Assembly (NCBI GenBank): GCA_964459305.1
Contig: CAYWNA010000024.1
Location: forward strand, 1-64,000
DNA from: CAYWNA01 sp964459305
GTDB lineage: Bacteria > Planctomycetota > Planctomycetia > Pirellulales > Pirellulaceae
Direction: 5' to 3'
DNA: 64,000 nucleotides
The position numbers and the translations under genes were made by a program. Shown here piece by piece: positions 8,619-17,571 of this stretch. Under the pieces are notes generated by a model. It was not told where the DNA came from. It saw only the letters and a list, made by a program, of their open reading frames with translations, and ran no database searches. How positions within the stretch are numbered: the stretch's first letter is position 1; each line of letters begins with the position of its first letter.

Positions 8619-8690
8619 TCGCCCTTTGCCAGGGCAGGTACTTGAACGGTTGCGCCGTTGATCGCTTCACGAAGGAGTAGGCGATCGGGC

Positions 8691-9209
8691 TCACGGTCTC
8701 TCGTGGGCCTGCATGCCGGCTTGTTTCCTGAGACGTATCAGCCTTATTTCAAGATCAACTCTCCAGTACCGCGCAAGTTCGACGTCGGCCGGGGGCACGA
8801 TGCCATGTTCCCGCCGCCGGTTCTGCGTGTTCTCAAAGGACTTGGCTATGTCAACGTGTGTTTGGATTATGGCCGAGCGCGCTTTAGGGTCACTCTCCAA
8901 TTCCATTTCAGCCTCACAGAGGCGTCGACCGGCGGACAGCACCTGGTGGAACTCGCTCTTTCCCCCCTGCCACAATGCGTGGCGAGATTTGAATTCGCCG
9001 AGGGCCGAGTTGTACCGGTCCTTCAACAATCGTCGAAGTTCATCATCACCCGAAGCGTACCCCCTTGGCTTTCTCTCAAGTACCCTGTCAAGCGTGCCGC
9101 TCACGGGAGGTTGCTTCTGTGACGCCGCAGAGACGATCCCAACAGCCTCCGACGCGAGTCCGAGACAAAGCCAGAGGAACACATACTGATAGCCGAACGC
9201 CGCTCGCAT
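8691..9209 (-). CDS. Exported helical protein, TolC-repeat-like
   Basis: A 172-residue protein with an N-terminal signal peptide (FLWLCLGLASEAVGIVSA). The mature part is a long helical hairpin with the pattern RYNSALGEFKSR ... GRRLCEAEMELESDPKAR ... ARYWRVDLEIRL. This resembles the coiled hairpins of TolC-type outer-membrane factors and of short planctomycete exported proteins that accompany ECF sigma genes. It is too short to form a channel alone. It is the last gene of the sigma operon, 77 bp after its paralogue-like neighbour. The start ATG is chosen so that the signal peptide is at the N-terminus; the frame extends to 9248 in the gap. Its role is unknown; it may be an envelope-stress sensor or effector. 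Confidence 0.6.
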   Translation of the reverse strand: MRAAFGYQYVFLWLCLGLASEAVGIVSAASQKQPPVSGTLDRVLERKPRGYASGDDELRRLLKDRYNSALGEFKSRHALWQGGKSEFHQVLSAGRRLCEAEMELESDPKARSAIIQTHVDIAKSFENTQNRRREHGIVPPADVELARYWRVDLEIRLIRLRKQAGMQAHERP

Positions 9210-9286
9210 TTCTTTACCCTCTCCTGAATGAGGAGACCCACGAAGCAAGGCTCCTGCGGTTTTGGGAAAGGCTTCTCTTCGATTGC

Positions 9287-10156
9287 CTATTTGGACTGCG
9301 CAAGCAGTAACTCCGCTTCCGCCACGTAGTATTGGAGTGAGACGACACTTGTTTCCGACAACACCGCAGCGCGGAACTTAACCATGGCAACTTTGAGCAA
9401 CGCCTGCATCCTATCCCGATGCCGTTCAATCGCGGCGATCGGTTTGCGGTCCAGCATTCCCTCGGCCTCCATGACCCTTTTTGACCAGAGGCACACGTCG
9501 TCCTGATCCCCGCGTCCAGCCTCAAGATCCTTCTGGGTAAGTTTCAGAGCTTGTTCGGCATGTAGCAGCGCACTCTCTGCATGTTGTCTTTCGTCCACTA
9601 GACCGGTCGGACGTTGTGGTTCCATGGCGGTCCGGCCGAGAATAAGAGGGAGTTGCGAACGCATGCCCGCGAGTTCGATGCGAACGGTTTCGACTCGCGC
9701 TTCTGCCGCGGCCATCTGCTCAGATGGAATCACGGCCCCCCGGCCCGCGCGATTAATTGCCTTTAACTCGCGAAGATTGGCTTCAGCCTCTTTGAATCGG
9801 CCCTCAAGCACCCCCCAGCTCTTGTGGAATTCAGCAATCCCTTGGGCGACCTCAAGGCGAACTAGGTCGAGTTCAGCTAGGGCGGCTTGTACTTTGGCTT
9901 GCGCGGCGCTCACTTCGGGATGGCTTTTCAGTGCCGTGGTGATCATCTCGTCCAGCGCCGGAATCGTCTCTTCGCGTGCTTTCGCTTGGTTCGCGCTCGC
10001 CGTCTTTTTGGAGGCTGATGCTTGCTTCCGAGGTTGCGGCGTTGCTGTTTCGGCCCCTTCGACGACCGCAGTAGCGAGCGCACCTAGCAGGGCCGCCGTC
10101 ACGACCAGGGTTGATATCGTACCGGTCCGCGTGTCGCTAAACAGTGCAACGGCCAT
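9287..10156 (-). CDS. Exported TolC-like coiled-hairpin protein
   Basis: A 289-residue protein. Residues 15-35 form a signal or membrane segment (STLVVTAALLGALATAVVEGA), followed by a Lys/Ala/Thr-rich linker. Two helical stretches start near 66 (ALDEMITTALKSHPEVSAAQ) and 180; the first is the typical opening of an outer-membrane efflux (TolC/OEP) repeat. No beta-barrel segment or complete second repeat is visible, so it is probably a periplasmic or envelope-attached helical protein rather than an export duct. The ATG follows the stop of the anti-sigma gene by one base (TGACATG) with GGAG seven bases upstream, so translation is coupled. Third gene of the sigma operon. Confidence 0.6.
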   Translation of the reverse strand: MAVALFSDTRTGTISTLVVTAALLGALATAVVEGAETATPQPRKQASASKKTASANQAKAREETIPALDEMITTALKSHPEVSAAQAKVQAALAELDLVRLEVAQGIAEFHKSWGVLEGRFKEAEANLRELKAINRAGRGAVIPSEQMAAAEARVETVRIELAGMRSQLPLILGRTAMEPQRPTGLVDERQHAESALLHAEQALKLTQKDLEAGRGDQDDVCLWSKRVMEAEGMLDRKPIAAIERHRDRMQALLKVAMVKFRAAVLSETSVVSLQYYVAEAELLLAQSK

Positions 10157-10157
10157 G

Positions 10158-10763
10158 TCATGTCTCCTGTCGTCGGTGCTCTTTGAGGGCAATCAATAAC
10201 CATGTGTCTTCTAGCCGAGAAACACACCGTTCGTCTGCAGTGGCAGCCTCCAAGGCGAGTGAATAGCACTCCGTCGCGGCACGGACATTACCACGTCGAT
10301 TCAGATACTCGTCGCCCAGTTTACGCAGTCGCTCGTAGGCGTTTTTCCCGAACGGGTGTTCGTCGAAGTGTACCGCTGATGGCGCGCGGTCATGCTGGTC
10401 CCCCTTGGCGTGCGCGAGTTGGTCGTCGTCAGAGTCTCCTATTGAAGACGCCAAATCATGCGGAGCCGCATCGGGATTCTCCCTTGACTGATCCTCGTCG
10501 GAACTGAGATGTTGCGTGACGTCCGGACGGGGAGCGGCTGCGGGGTCTTCGCCGGTCGTCCAGACATACAGTCTCATCGTGAGCAATCCGGCCAAATAGC
10601 AGCCCACAAAGCCGGCAGAGATACATAGGCGAGTGAACTTCCTCCGACGCGATTGATGCGTGTCCCACGCATACCTTGCCAGGTCAACCGAAACATCCGG
10701 AGTAGCACATGCTTCCTGGTCTGCCGCTCGCAGCAGGTCGCGTAGTGGATCATTCTTATGCAT
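10158..10763 (-). CDS. Candidate anti-sigma factor, single-pass membrane protein
   Basis: A 201-residue protein. The N-terminal 40 residues are helical and charged and should be cytoplasmic. One membrane segment follows at about 45-68, then a Glu/Asp/Ser-rich linker and a C-terminal TPR-like helix pair (YERLRKLGDEYLNRRGN ... ATECYSLALEAA). It lacks the zinc-binding HxxxCxxC of ZAS anti-sigma domains, so the assignment rests on topology and position. The start codon lies one base beyond the sigma stop (GAGTGAAATG), with GGGGGAGGAG upstream overlapping the sigma end, a clear translational coupling. It is inferred to hold the ECF factor at the membrane until an envelope signal arrives. Confidence 0.65.
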   Translation of the reverse strand: MHKNDPLRDLLRAADQEACATPDVSVDLARYAWDTHQSRRRKFTRLCISAGFVGCYLAGLLTMRLYVWTTGEDPAAAPRPDVTQHLSSDEDQSRENPDAAPHDLASSIGDSDDDQLAHAKGDQHDRAPSAVHFDEHPFGKNAYERLRKLGDEYLNRRGNVRAATECYSLALEAATADERCVSRLEDTWLLIALKEHRRQET

Positions 10764-10764
10764 T

Positions 10765-11313
10765 TCACTCCTCCCCCGCAAAATAGCCCGCGAGGCGGCT
10801 TCGAAGTTGGCGACGCGCGCGGCTGAGGCGGACGTCAACCGCACCCGGCGAAATGCAAAGGACTTCGCTGATTTCCAACACCGACAGGTTCTCGAAATAC
10901 CGTAAGACGATCGGCTCCCTGTACTTCATGGGCAGTTTTCTCACGGCCTCTCGAACTTCCTCGTATTCGCGTGGCTCCTGTTCGGAACGGGAATCACTCT
11001 GTCGAAGGCGTTCCGCAAATCGCCGGTATGTCTGCATCCGTAACAGCTTCCGCCGCTGGTACGATCGGCACTTGTTGATCGCGATTCTCGTCAGCCAAGT
11101 CGAGAAACTGGCTTCACTGCGGAACCGATTCAGGTTCTGCAGCACACTCAGAAACACGTCCTGCACGACATCGGGAACTTCGCTGTGCCAGCCAAGCAAT
11201 CGATACGCCAGCCGCGCAACGTAGTCCTGATGAGATGTCACCAGCTCGTCGAACGCCTGCTGGTCTCCCACTTTGATCCGCGCGATCCGTGTTCGGTCGT
11301 CAGGGTCGCTCAA
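10765..11313 (-). CDS. ECF-type RNA polymerase sigma factor
   Basis: A 182-residue extracytoplasmic-function sigma factor, complete and of usual length. Region 2 spans about 18-90: AFDELVTSHQDYVARLAYRL for core binding, DVVQDVFLSVL for -10 recognition, and FSTWLTRIAINKCRSYQRR. Region 4 spans about 120-175, with LPMKYREPIVLRYFENLSV and the recognition helix near SPGAVDVRLSRARRQL. It heads a four-gene minus-strand operon with the candidate anti-sigma protein and two exported helical proteins, so it probably controls an envelope-stress response and its own operon. No autoregulatory promoter could be defined by eye. Unlike the sigma relic at 7.3 kb it has no C-terminal extension. Confidence 0.93.
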   Translation of the reverse strand: MSDPDDRTRIARIKVGDQQAFDELVTSHQDYVARLAYRLLGWHSEVPDVVQDVFLSVLQNLNRFRSEASFSTWLTRIAINKCRSYQRRKLLRMQTYRRFAERLRQSDSRSEQEPREYEEVREAVRKLPMKYREPIVLRYFENLSVLEISEVLCISPGAVDVRLSRARRQLRSRLAGYFAGEE

Positions 11314-11396
11314 TGTCAGCCGTCGATTCGAGTCCTAGGGCTCGCCTCATCGCTACGCCGCACATTAGACTCCATAGGTTTCTCGATTCTTACAGC

Positions 11397-11423
11397 AAAA
11401 TCTGCTCGTCGGCGGATTTTTTT
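11397..11423 (+). terminator. Possible intrinsic terminator hairpin
   Basis: AAAATCTGC and GCGGATTTT can pair as a nine-base stem (one T-G pair) around TCGTCG, followed by further T residues on the plus strand. It lies between two minus-strand genes, where the T tract is in the wrong direction for strong termination, so it is weak evidence only. Confidence 0.25.
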
Positions 11424-11527
11424 GCCTTCGGCTTCCTTTTCCGGGTCCAAGCCTTGCTGCGCGAGACAAAACCAGAAAATCCCGCTGTTGGGTTGACGCC
11501 TGCCACGCGACCAGCTCTTCCGGCGAC

Positions 11528-12658
11528 TCACTTATAGACTCGCCCCAGATACTCCACGATCGCCTTGCGTACCTCCAGCGGCTCGATCCGGTCCTGCTTG
11601 CGGTACAGGATCTTGCCGCCAGGGGCGACCAGCATCGTGTAGGGCAATGGGCCTCGCCACTCGGCGTCTAGTGCTTCCGCCAGTTCGTATTCATTCTGGC
11701 CTTCGAAGAGATAGTTTTTGCACGACGCATGCTGTTCGTTCAGGAAGGCGAGGGCCTTTTCTTTGCGCTCCGACAAATCAGCACAGATAGTGATTAACTC
11801 GAAGTCGCGCTTGCGATACATCCGATGCATGGTGATCAGTTCGGGAAACTCGGCTCGGCACGGGCCGCACCAGGTCGCCCACACATTGATCAGCCGGAGC
11901 TTCCCCGAATCGTTGGCTGCGAGTTCTCTGACATGTTTCTTGTCGATCACTTCCAGCGTTGCCTTCTCCCGGTCCCATCGCTCCGCCGACCTTCGGGCCG
12001 ACTCGCGTTTCTCGGACCACTTGATCGAGCAACCGAACGTACGCGTTCTTTCTTCCGGCACGGGACGGCCCGCCAAAACGGCATCGATGGCCTCTCGCGT
12101 GTCGTGGGACGTGATTCGATCCGGCTTGGCTGAATTGTCGATCCGCCCGCTATAACGCAGTTTCCGTTCCGCGTCGAAAACGAACACATGCGGAGTCGCG
12201 AATGGCCCGTACTCACGTGAAACCTTCTGGTTCTCGCCGTCGTATAAGTAAGGGAAGTCGAATCCTTGGTCCTTGGCGCGGACCTTCATGTCATCGAGCG
12301 AATCGCCCACATCGGTGTAGCCCAGCTCGTCGAGCCGCACCGCCAACGGATCGTTCGGCGAAATGGCCACCAAAGCCACGCCTTTGTCACGGTAGTCCGT
12401 CGTCAACTGCTGAATCCGCTCTTCGTACGCCTCTGCGGTTGGGCAGTGGTTGCACGTGAATACAACGACCAGCACCTTTGCGTCCGCAAAGTCCTTCAAG
12501 CAGTAGGTCTTCCCATCCACCCCAGGAAGGCAGAAATCCGGCGCCGCTTGGCCGATCTTCAACATTTTGACCGGATCGGCCGCCCCGCCGACGGCCGCAT
12601 GAAATGCCAAGACCATCACGAACATGACCACAATTGAAGAATTTCTTCTGAGCATCAT
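11528..12658 (-). CDS. Double thioredoxin-fold protein (AhpC/TSA plus TlpA-like)
   Basis: A 376-residue exported protein with a signal peptide (residues 1-27) and two thioredoxin-fold domains. The first (about 30-200) is AhpC/TSA-like with a CNHC motif at 69-72 in FTCNHCP, typical of a planctomycete redoxin family. The second (about 235-370) is TlpA/ResA-like with the classical WCGPC (Cys265-Cys268) and a likely cis-proline in GPLPYTML. It is probably a periplasmic thiol-disulfide oxidoreductase, perhaps for cytochrome c or membrane protein maturation. It is divergent from the NapH-NapG-like gene, whose redox chemistry could use it, but that link is only positional. An alternative ATG lies one codon in. 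Confidence 0.88.
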   Translation of the reverse strand: MMLRRNSSIVVMFVMVLAFHAAVGGAADPVKMLKIGQAAPDFCLPGVDGKTYCLKDFADAKVLVVVFTCNHCPTAEAYEERIQQLTTDYRDKGVALVAISPNDPLAVRLDELGYTDVGDSLDDMKVRAKDQGFDFPYLYDGENQKVSREYGPFATPHVFVFDAERKLRYSGRIDNSAKPDRITSHDTREAIDAVLAGRPVPEERTRTFGCSIKWSEKRESARRSAERWDREKATLEVIDKKHVRELAANDSGKLRLINVWATWCGPCRAEFPELITMHRMYRKRDFELITICADLSERKEKALAFLNEQHASCKNYLFEGQNEYELAEALDAEWRGPLPYTMLVAPGGKILYRKQDRIEPLEVRKAIVEYLGRVYK

Positions 12659-12715
12659 TTCTCTCCCTGTTGAGCAGGAAAACCCGTTCGCCTTGAATCA
12701 AGAGTCGTTCTGTTC

Positions 12716-12785
12716 GTAGTCCCGCCTTCAGGCGGTTTTTCGCGCCGCCCTTGCATCAGAAACCGCCTGAAGGCGGGGCTGCGAA
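12716..12785 (+). repeat. REP-like doublet family IV
   Basis: GTAG at 12716-12719 is followed by a hairpin of CCGCC, loop TTCA, GGCGG. After a 25-base spacer comes the inverted partner CCGCCTGAAGGCGGGG and the degenerate tetranucleotide CTGC. It fills the divergent gap between the thioredoxin-fold gene and the NapH-NapG-like gene; the rest of the gap (12786-13103) shows nothing recognisable. Confidence 0.7.
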
Positions 12786-13103
12786 CCGCCTAGCATTCTA
12801 TCCGCGTGTCGGCATTCAGGTGTTGTGATTCAAATCCTCTCGTACAATTCGCGTAAGGTGAGATCATACCATGCGTGGAGATTCGGATCACCCGTCGCAT
12901 TGGAGGAAACCTGCAACGAGAGCAATCAGGCAATCTGCCAGCGCTTTCCGAATCGGCACGTTGAGAATGTGTTCCCACGATTCCCATGGGGCCGCCGATT
13001 GGTAGGGATCGTCTTTACTTCGTCCGGCATCGCGGGGATACTTGGGCATGGTTGACTTTGGAACGGGCTTTCGAGCCCGTTTGCTTTAGACGGACGGAAG
13101 CAG

Positions 13104-15194
13104 ATGCGTTTCAACTGGTTTCTATCAACTCCCAAAGCAGGCGCCGGAGAGAACAGCGGGAGATCGAGCGGTCGTGTCCGACGGGTCCTTCGGGCCATTG
13201 CCCCGACGTGGGTTGCATCGCCTTTTCGTCGCCTGTTCCAATGCCTTTGCTTCGCGGCCTTTCTTTGGCTGTTCCTCTACGTTTGCTGGCCCTATACAGC
13301 TCGGCCGGCTCGCAGTTGGCATAACTGGCTACCGGTTGAAGTCGACGTCGAAACCGGCAACGTCACGGTTGCGGTAGAACAGGCAGTGGACCATCGGTTC
13401 GCGCCGGACACCCGGATCCACGTAAGCGATGCGAGTTCCGAAGAGGGCCTGTACGTGGGCCTGTTCGCAGTCGCCCGCGCGGACGAACAGCAGCTTGTGC
13501 TTGAACCGGTCGAGCCGCTGACGCAAGAGCAACTGGACGCAATCGCCACCAGCTTTGGGCCTTGGTCATTGTCGGAAACGAAGCCCGGCAGTTGGTCGTC
13601 ACATTACACCGACGATTTTCAGGGCAAAGAGAAGATCGCTGCCGAGTTGTTCTTGATTCTCGATCCTTTGGTGAGCATTTCCACGGCTATCGCCGCGCGA
13701 TGCTGGGTCTGGTCGCTCGTGGCCGCCGGCGTCATACTGCTCGTATGCGTGTTCCTTCCACGTGGTTTCTGCGGCTATATCTGTCCGTTGGGAACGTTGA
13801 TTGATCTGTTCGATTGGGCCCTTGGCCGGCGAGTTCCCTTTGTCCGAGTGACCGGTCGTGGATGGTGGGTACACATCAAGTACTATCTGCTGATCGCCGT
13901 GTTGACCGGCTCGTTGTTCGGCGTACTTCTGTCGGGCTTCGTGGCTGCCATCCCCGTGGTTACCCGTGCAGCGGCATTCGTATTGACACCGTTCGAAACG
14001 GGAATATCGCGAGACAGGCATCAGATCCCGCACGCGGGCGGCGGCCATTATCTTTCGTTAGTGCTTTTCTGCATGGTCCTCGGACTTGGTTTTCTCCGCC
14101 CTCGTTTCTGGTGTAGGTACGTATGCCCGACAGGAGCGTTGTTTTCGATCGTCAATCTCCTTCGAGTCACCGAACGGAAGGTCGAGATGACGTGCATTCA
14201 CTGCAAAAAGTGCGCGGACGTCTGTCCGTTCGATGCCATCGAGCCGGATTTCACCACGCGAGCCATCGATTGCACCCTGTGCCAGACATGCGGCGGCGTT
14301 TGCCCAACGCGTTCGATCAAGTTCGTCCCGCGCTGGGAAAACGTGAACTTGAAACAGGTTATTCAACTTCCACCAGACAGGGCATCTCCCGAACGCCGAC
14401 GATTCTTGAATGCGGCGGCCGGTGTCGCGGCCGGTGTGGTTGGCGGCGGGGCGATTGCCGCTGCAAGTCGAATATTGGGTCCGGATCCAAATGATCCGAA
14501 CCGGCGCGTAGTCGTCCGTCCACCGGGAAGCGTTCCGGAAGACCGATTCCTCGAACTCTGTATCCGCTGTGGCGAGTGCTACCAGGCGTGTCCCAACGAC
14601 GTGATACAGCCGCTGAGCTTTCAACAGGGGCTGGACGGACTTTGGACGCCGCAGGTCGTGGCCGACTGGTCGGGTTGCGAACCTAGCTGTAGCAACTGCG
14701 GTCAGGTTTGTCCTACGGGCGCAATCCGCGCTTTGCCGCTGGACGAAAAACGCGTGGTGCGAATGGGACTGGCCGTGGTTAACGAGCATACCTGCCTGCC
14801 TTACGCAGGACGAGAGGAATGCGATTTGTGTGTTAAGGAATGCGAGTCGGCCGGTTACTATGCGTTTGAGCTCGTCGGCATTGGAACCGAGTTCGATCCG
14901 TTCGGTGAACCCATCGAGGGAAGCGGATTTCTGGCACCCGTCGTGCTGCCGGAAAAGTGCGTCGGGTGTGGTCTTTGCCAGACGCGTTGCCACAAGATAA
15001 ACATCAAGACGAAGGGCCTGCTCACCGAATCGGCCGTCCAGGTTCGGGCCGGCGAAGGCATGGAAGATCGACTGATGCAAGGGTCCTACCTCGCCCTGCG
15101 CGAGGAGGAGGAAAGGAAGAGACAGGAGGAGCAACGGAAGTTACAGGAGCAGAGTGGCGACGGAAATAGCTATCTGCCCGACTTCATAAAATGA
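13104..15194 (+). CDS. NapH-NapG-like fused membrane iron-sulfur protein
   Basis: A 696-residue fusion. The N-terminal half is a NapH/NosR-type quinol-linked ferredoxin: membrane segments near 45-62, 200-218, 260-285 and 315-332, the twin signatures GFCGYICPLG (222-231) and FWCRYVCPTG (336-345), then two 4Fe-4S motifs (CxxCxxCxxxCP near 364-375 and 390-401). The second half starts with an internal twin-arginine segment RRRFLNAAAG (431-440) and a hydrophobic stretch, followed by a NapG/MauM-like set of four further Cys clusters. Known relatives pass electrons from quinol to periplasmic reductases; no reductase gene is adjacent here. The very charged C-terminal tail (EEEERKRQEEQRK) is unusual. 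The ATG has GGAAG just upstream. Confidence 0.88.
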   Translation: MRFNWFLSTPKAGAGENSGRSSGRVRRVLRAIAPTWVASPFRRLFQCLCFAAFLWLFLYVCWPYTARPARSWHNWLPVEVDVETGNVTVAVEQAVDHRFAPDTRIHVSDASSEEGLYVGLFAVARADEQQLVLEPVEPLTQEQLDAIATSFGPWSLSETKPGSWSSHYTDDFQGKEKIAAELFLILDPLVSISTAIAARCWVWSLVAAGVILLVCVFLPRGFCGYICPLGTLIDLFDWALGRRVPFVRVTGRGWWVHIKYYLLIAVLTGSLFGVLLSGFVAAIPVVTRAAAFVLTPFETGISRDRHQIPHAGGGHYLSLVLFCMVLGLGFLRPRFWCRYVCPTGALFSIVNLLRVTERKVEMTCIHCKKCADVCPFDAIEPDFTTRAIDCTLCQTCGGVCPTRSIKFVPRWENVNLKQVIQLPPDRASPERRRFLNAAAGVAAGVVGGGAIAAASRILGPDPNDPNRRVVVRPPGSVPEDRFLELCIRCGECYQACPNDVIQPLSFQQGLDGLWTPQVVADWSGCEPSCSNCGQVCPTGAIRALPLDEKRVVRMGLAVVNEHTCLPYAGREECDLCVKECESAGYYAFELVGIGTEFDPFGEPIEGSGFLAPVVLPEKCVGCGLCQTRCHKINIKTKGLLTESAVQVRAGEGMEDRLMQGSYLALREEEERKRQEEQRKLQEQSGDGNSYLPDFIK

Positions 15195-15212
15195 CACGGT
15201 GCCGAAGGACTT

Positions 15213-15310
15213 GCAGGACGGACTGCCAATCCGCCCCACCGCCAAATGATGCCGCGGCCCGTGTCCGTTGGAGTACAGCCTTTAGGCTGCGAAGACAGGC
15301 TGAAGCCTGG
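15213..15310. repeat. Degenerate REP-like hairpins in the gap before the dehydrogenase
   Basis: GCAG plus a degenerate family III hairpin (15213-15236) is followed by a second palindrome pair, CAGCCTTTAGGCTG (15276-15289) and CAGGCTGAAGCCTG (15295-15308). They fill the 156-base convergent gap between the NapH-NapG-like gene and the dehydrogenase gene. Confidence 0.55.
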
Positions 15311-15350
15311 ATTTCAACCTACCAAAGCCTCCAATCTCCGCGACATTCCA

Positions 15351-16385
15351 TCAGTACCGCAGCAAGGCCTTGATGACCTCGCCGCGTTTGACGGCATCCA
15401 GAGCGTCGTTGATCTCTTCGACTGGGAACTCGTGCGTGATGAACTCTTCGGCCTTGAGTTTGCCCTCGCGGATCCATTCGCACAGCGGTCTCTGGGCGGC
15501 GCGCTCGCGGTGACGTGTGGGCCACTGATGCACGAACAGGTTGAAATTGTATGGGCCCTTGCCCTTTTCGACCGTGATGGCCTCGTCGACGATCACGCCG
15601 TAGATACCAATGGTCCCGCCCATCTTGATCAGCGGCAGGGCGGCGTTCGTAATGGCTGGCGAGCCGACTGCGTCGATCACGGCATCGAAAGGTTTGCCTC
15701 GCTTTTCGACGACGGCCTTCAGATCGTCTCCGGGCCGGAACGTCTCATCCGCACCCATGGCAGCGGCCTTTTGCCGCTTGTTCGACAAAGGGTCGACCGA
15801 GCCGATGTATCCAAGCCCCAGCAGTCTTCCGAACTTCAGGAAGCTCAAACCCACAGGCCCCGTGCCGAAGACCAGGATGTCATCGCCTTCGGAAAGTTGA
15901 AAGTCGCCAAAGCCGCCGTAGACTTCGCGCCACGTGCACAGTAGCGCCGCTGCTTCCGGGCTGATGTCCGCGTCCACCGTGCGCTGGATCTCGTAGCACT
16001 CGAACCACCCATGTTCCTCGTCGGCCACTCCGTCTTCGACCATGGCATCGTGGTCGTTACAGAGCGTGTACTCGCAGAAGCCGCCCCAGCCGCTTTCGTA
16101 CTTTGGGTCGTCGAAATCGAAGACCAGCCCGCCGATCGCGCGATCGCCAACCTTGAAGTTCCGGACTCTTTCGCCCACAGCCTCAACAATACCAGCCGAC
16201 TCGTGCCCCAGCATCAGCGGGTAGTCCTCGACGCCCGGAAAGCGCCCGGCCACTAGCTTGCTGTCCGTGGCATTGCACAGACAGGCCACCTCCGTGCGGA
16301 CCACGGCTTGATACGGCCCCGGTTCGGGCTTGCCCACGTCGACGACTTCTACCCTACCCGGTTCAATGACGGAAACCGCTCGCAT
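15351..16385 (-). CDS. Medium-chain zinc-type dehydrogenase (MDR family)
   Basis: A 344-residue NAD(P)-dependent alcohol or polyol dehydrogenase of the MDR superfamily. The GroES-like catalytic half contains the likely zinc ligands Cys37 and His60-Glu61 (GHESAG). The Rossmann half has the nucleotide motif GTGPVGLSFLKFG (about 183-195). The four cysteines of the structural zinc loop are absent: the loop is an acidic stretch (DAMVEDGVADEEHG), so this is a one-zinc form. It is 34 bp downstream of the SMP-30 lactonase gene on the same strand. This pairing suggests a pathway that oxidises a sugar to a lactone and then hydrolyses it, although substrate cannot be read from sequence. Confidence 0.85.
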   Translation of the reverse strand: MRAVSVIEPGRVEVVDVGKPEPGPYQAVVRTEVACLCNATDSKLVAGRFPGVEDYPLMLGHESAGIVEAVGERVRNFKVGDRAIGGLVFDFDDPKYESGWGGFCEYTLCNDHDAMVEDGVADEEHGWFECYEIQRTVDADISPEAAALLCTWREVYGGFGDFQLSEGDDILVFGTGPVGLSFLKFGRLLGLGYIGSVDPLSNKRQKAAAMGADETFRPGDDLKAVVEKRGKPFDAVIDAVGSPAITNAALPLIKMGGTIGIYGVIVDEAITVEKGKGPYNFNLFVHQWPTRHRERAAQRPLCEWIREGKLKAEEFITHEFPVEEINDALDAVKRGEVIKALLRY

Positions 16386-16419
16386 TACATTGCTCCTTGT
16401 CTGTGATTTCGCGGCTGGA

Positions 16420-17571
16420 TCAGCGTTCCAAATCCAGCGCGACGATCGTGTAGGGCTCGTCGTGCCCGGTGTTTACTTTGTCTGGGCCGGTGACCATGTC
16501 GAAGCAGGTCACTACCAGTTTTCCGTTCCAGATGATCGGCTCGCCCGGCTGGTCCATTTGGCCGTCGCTGCCGTCAGTATTGCCGTTTTGGGCCAATACC
16601 ATAATCTTGCCGCACGGCGCGACTTTGGCGATCGCGTTGTTGGAGAAATCGGCGACGTAGATGTTGTCTTCCTCGTCGATGCAAATACCGTCAGTGGTAC
16701 GCATCTTTGCTTTGGTCGCCTTGGCCAGGAAACCCGGTTCGTTCGGATCAAGCGTGTAGTCGTGATCGGTCTTTGCGAAAATCGTGTTGGTCTTTGGTTT
16801 GCCATTTTCGTCGAACGTGATCTTGTGGATAGCGCCGTCGCCAAAGTTGCCAACGTAGAGGTTGCCTTGGCCGTCAAATACCAATCCGTCCGCGCCGTAC
16901 TGGCAGTGCCGGTTGCGAGTGGCAAATGTGGTGAGTATCTCCTTGTCGGCCAACGTGTTGGATATCCCGATGTTGCGCCCGTCGGCCGGAAAGACATAGA
17001 CCGCGCTGGTCAGCAGGCCATCATCGCGCTTGACCTTCGGCAGCATAGAGACGGTCACGTACAGTTTTCCGTCGCGGCAACGCACGCCGTTAGGGTGGCT
17101 GATGCCGTGCGCGACGACGGTTGTCTTCCTGATCTTGCCGTCGTGGATTCTCAAGCGGAGGACCCGACCTTGGTTGATCTCGCCATTCTCGCCATTACCC
17201 GTGGGCCAGTTCTGGTTGTCGCAGACGTATAGCTCGCCCTTTGGCCCGAACGCGATGCCCATCGGGCAAGCTCGCCCGGTTTCGGCCAGCGGTGGTACAT
17301 CCGCCCATTTGACGACGCTGCCCCGGCCGTCGATCTTGATCAAGCACGCTGGCTGCGTCGCGTCGCCGTAGTTCGGACAAGCGACCACCAGATTGCCCTC
17401 CGCGTCGATTGCCATTCCATCGGGCGTGGGACAAAACGCCGGGAGCTTGGCCAACAATTGCGTTTTCTGTAATTCGCATTCAGTCTCGGCAGCGCGTAAA
17501 GGTGCCAGCACAGTCAAACACGCAAAGGCCGCAAGAAAGCGGAGATACGGTAACATTCGTCGCTGTCTCAT
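16420..17571 (-). CDS. Exported SMP-30/gluconolactonase-like protein
   Basis: A 383-residue protein with a signal peptide (RMLPYLRFLAAFACLTVLAPLRAA) and a six-bladed beta-propeller of the SMP-30/LRE/gluconolactonase type. Blade signatures recur as D-G-hydrophobic-A-x-D-x-x-G-N-hydrophobic (DGMAIDAEGNLVVA, DGLVFDGQGNLYVG, DGICIDEEDNIYVA). The family hydrolyses lactones with one calcium or zinc ion; the catalytic acid was not pinned down. It should work outside the cytoplasm, while the neighbouring dehydrogenase has no signal peptide. The ATG is preceded by AGGAAAGG. It diverges from the HzsA-related gene across a gap that holds a long palindrome. Confidence 0.82.
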   Translation of the reverse strand: MRQRRMLPYLRFLAAFACLTVLAPLRAAETECELQKTQLLAKLPAFCPTPDGMAIDAEGNLVVACPNYGDATQPACLIKIDGRGSVVKWADVPPLAETGRACPMGIAFGPKGELYVCDNQNWPTGNGENGEINQGRVLRLRIHDGKIRKTTVVAHGISHPNGVRCRDGKLYVTVSMLPKVKRDDGLLTSAVYVFPADGRNIGISNTLADKEILTTFATRNRHCQYGADGLVFDGQGNLYVGNFGDGAIHKITFDENGKPKTNTIFAKTDHDYTLDPNEPGFLAKATKAKMRTTDGICIDEEDNIYVADFSNNAIAKVAPCGKIMVLAQNGNTDGSDGQMDQPGEPIIWNGKLVVTCFDMVTGPDKVNTGHDEPYTIVALDLER

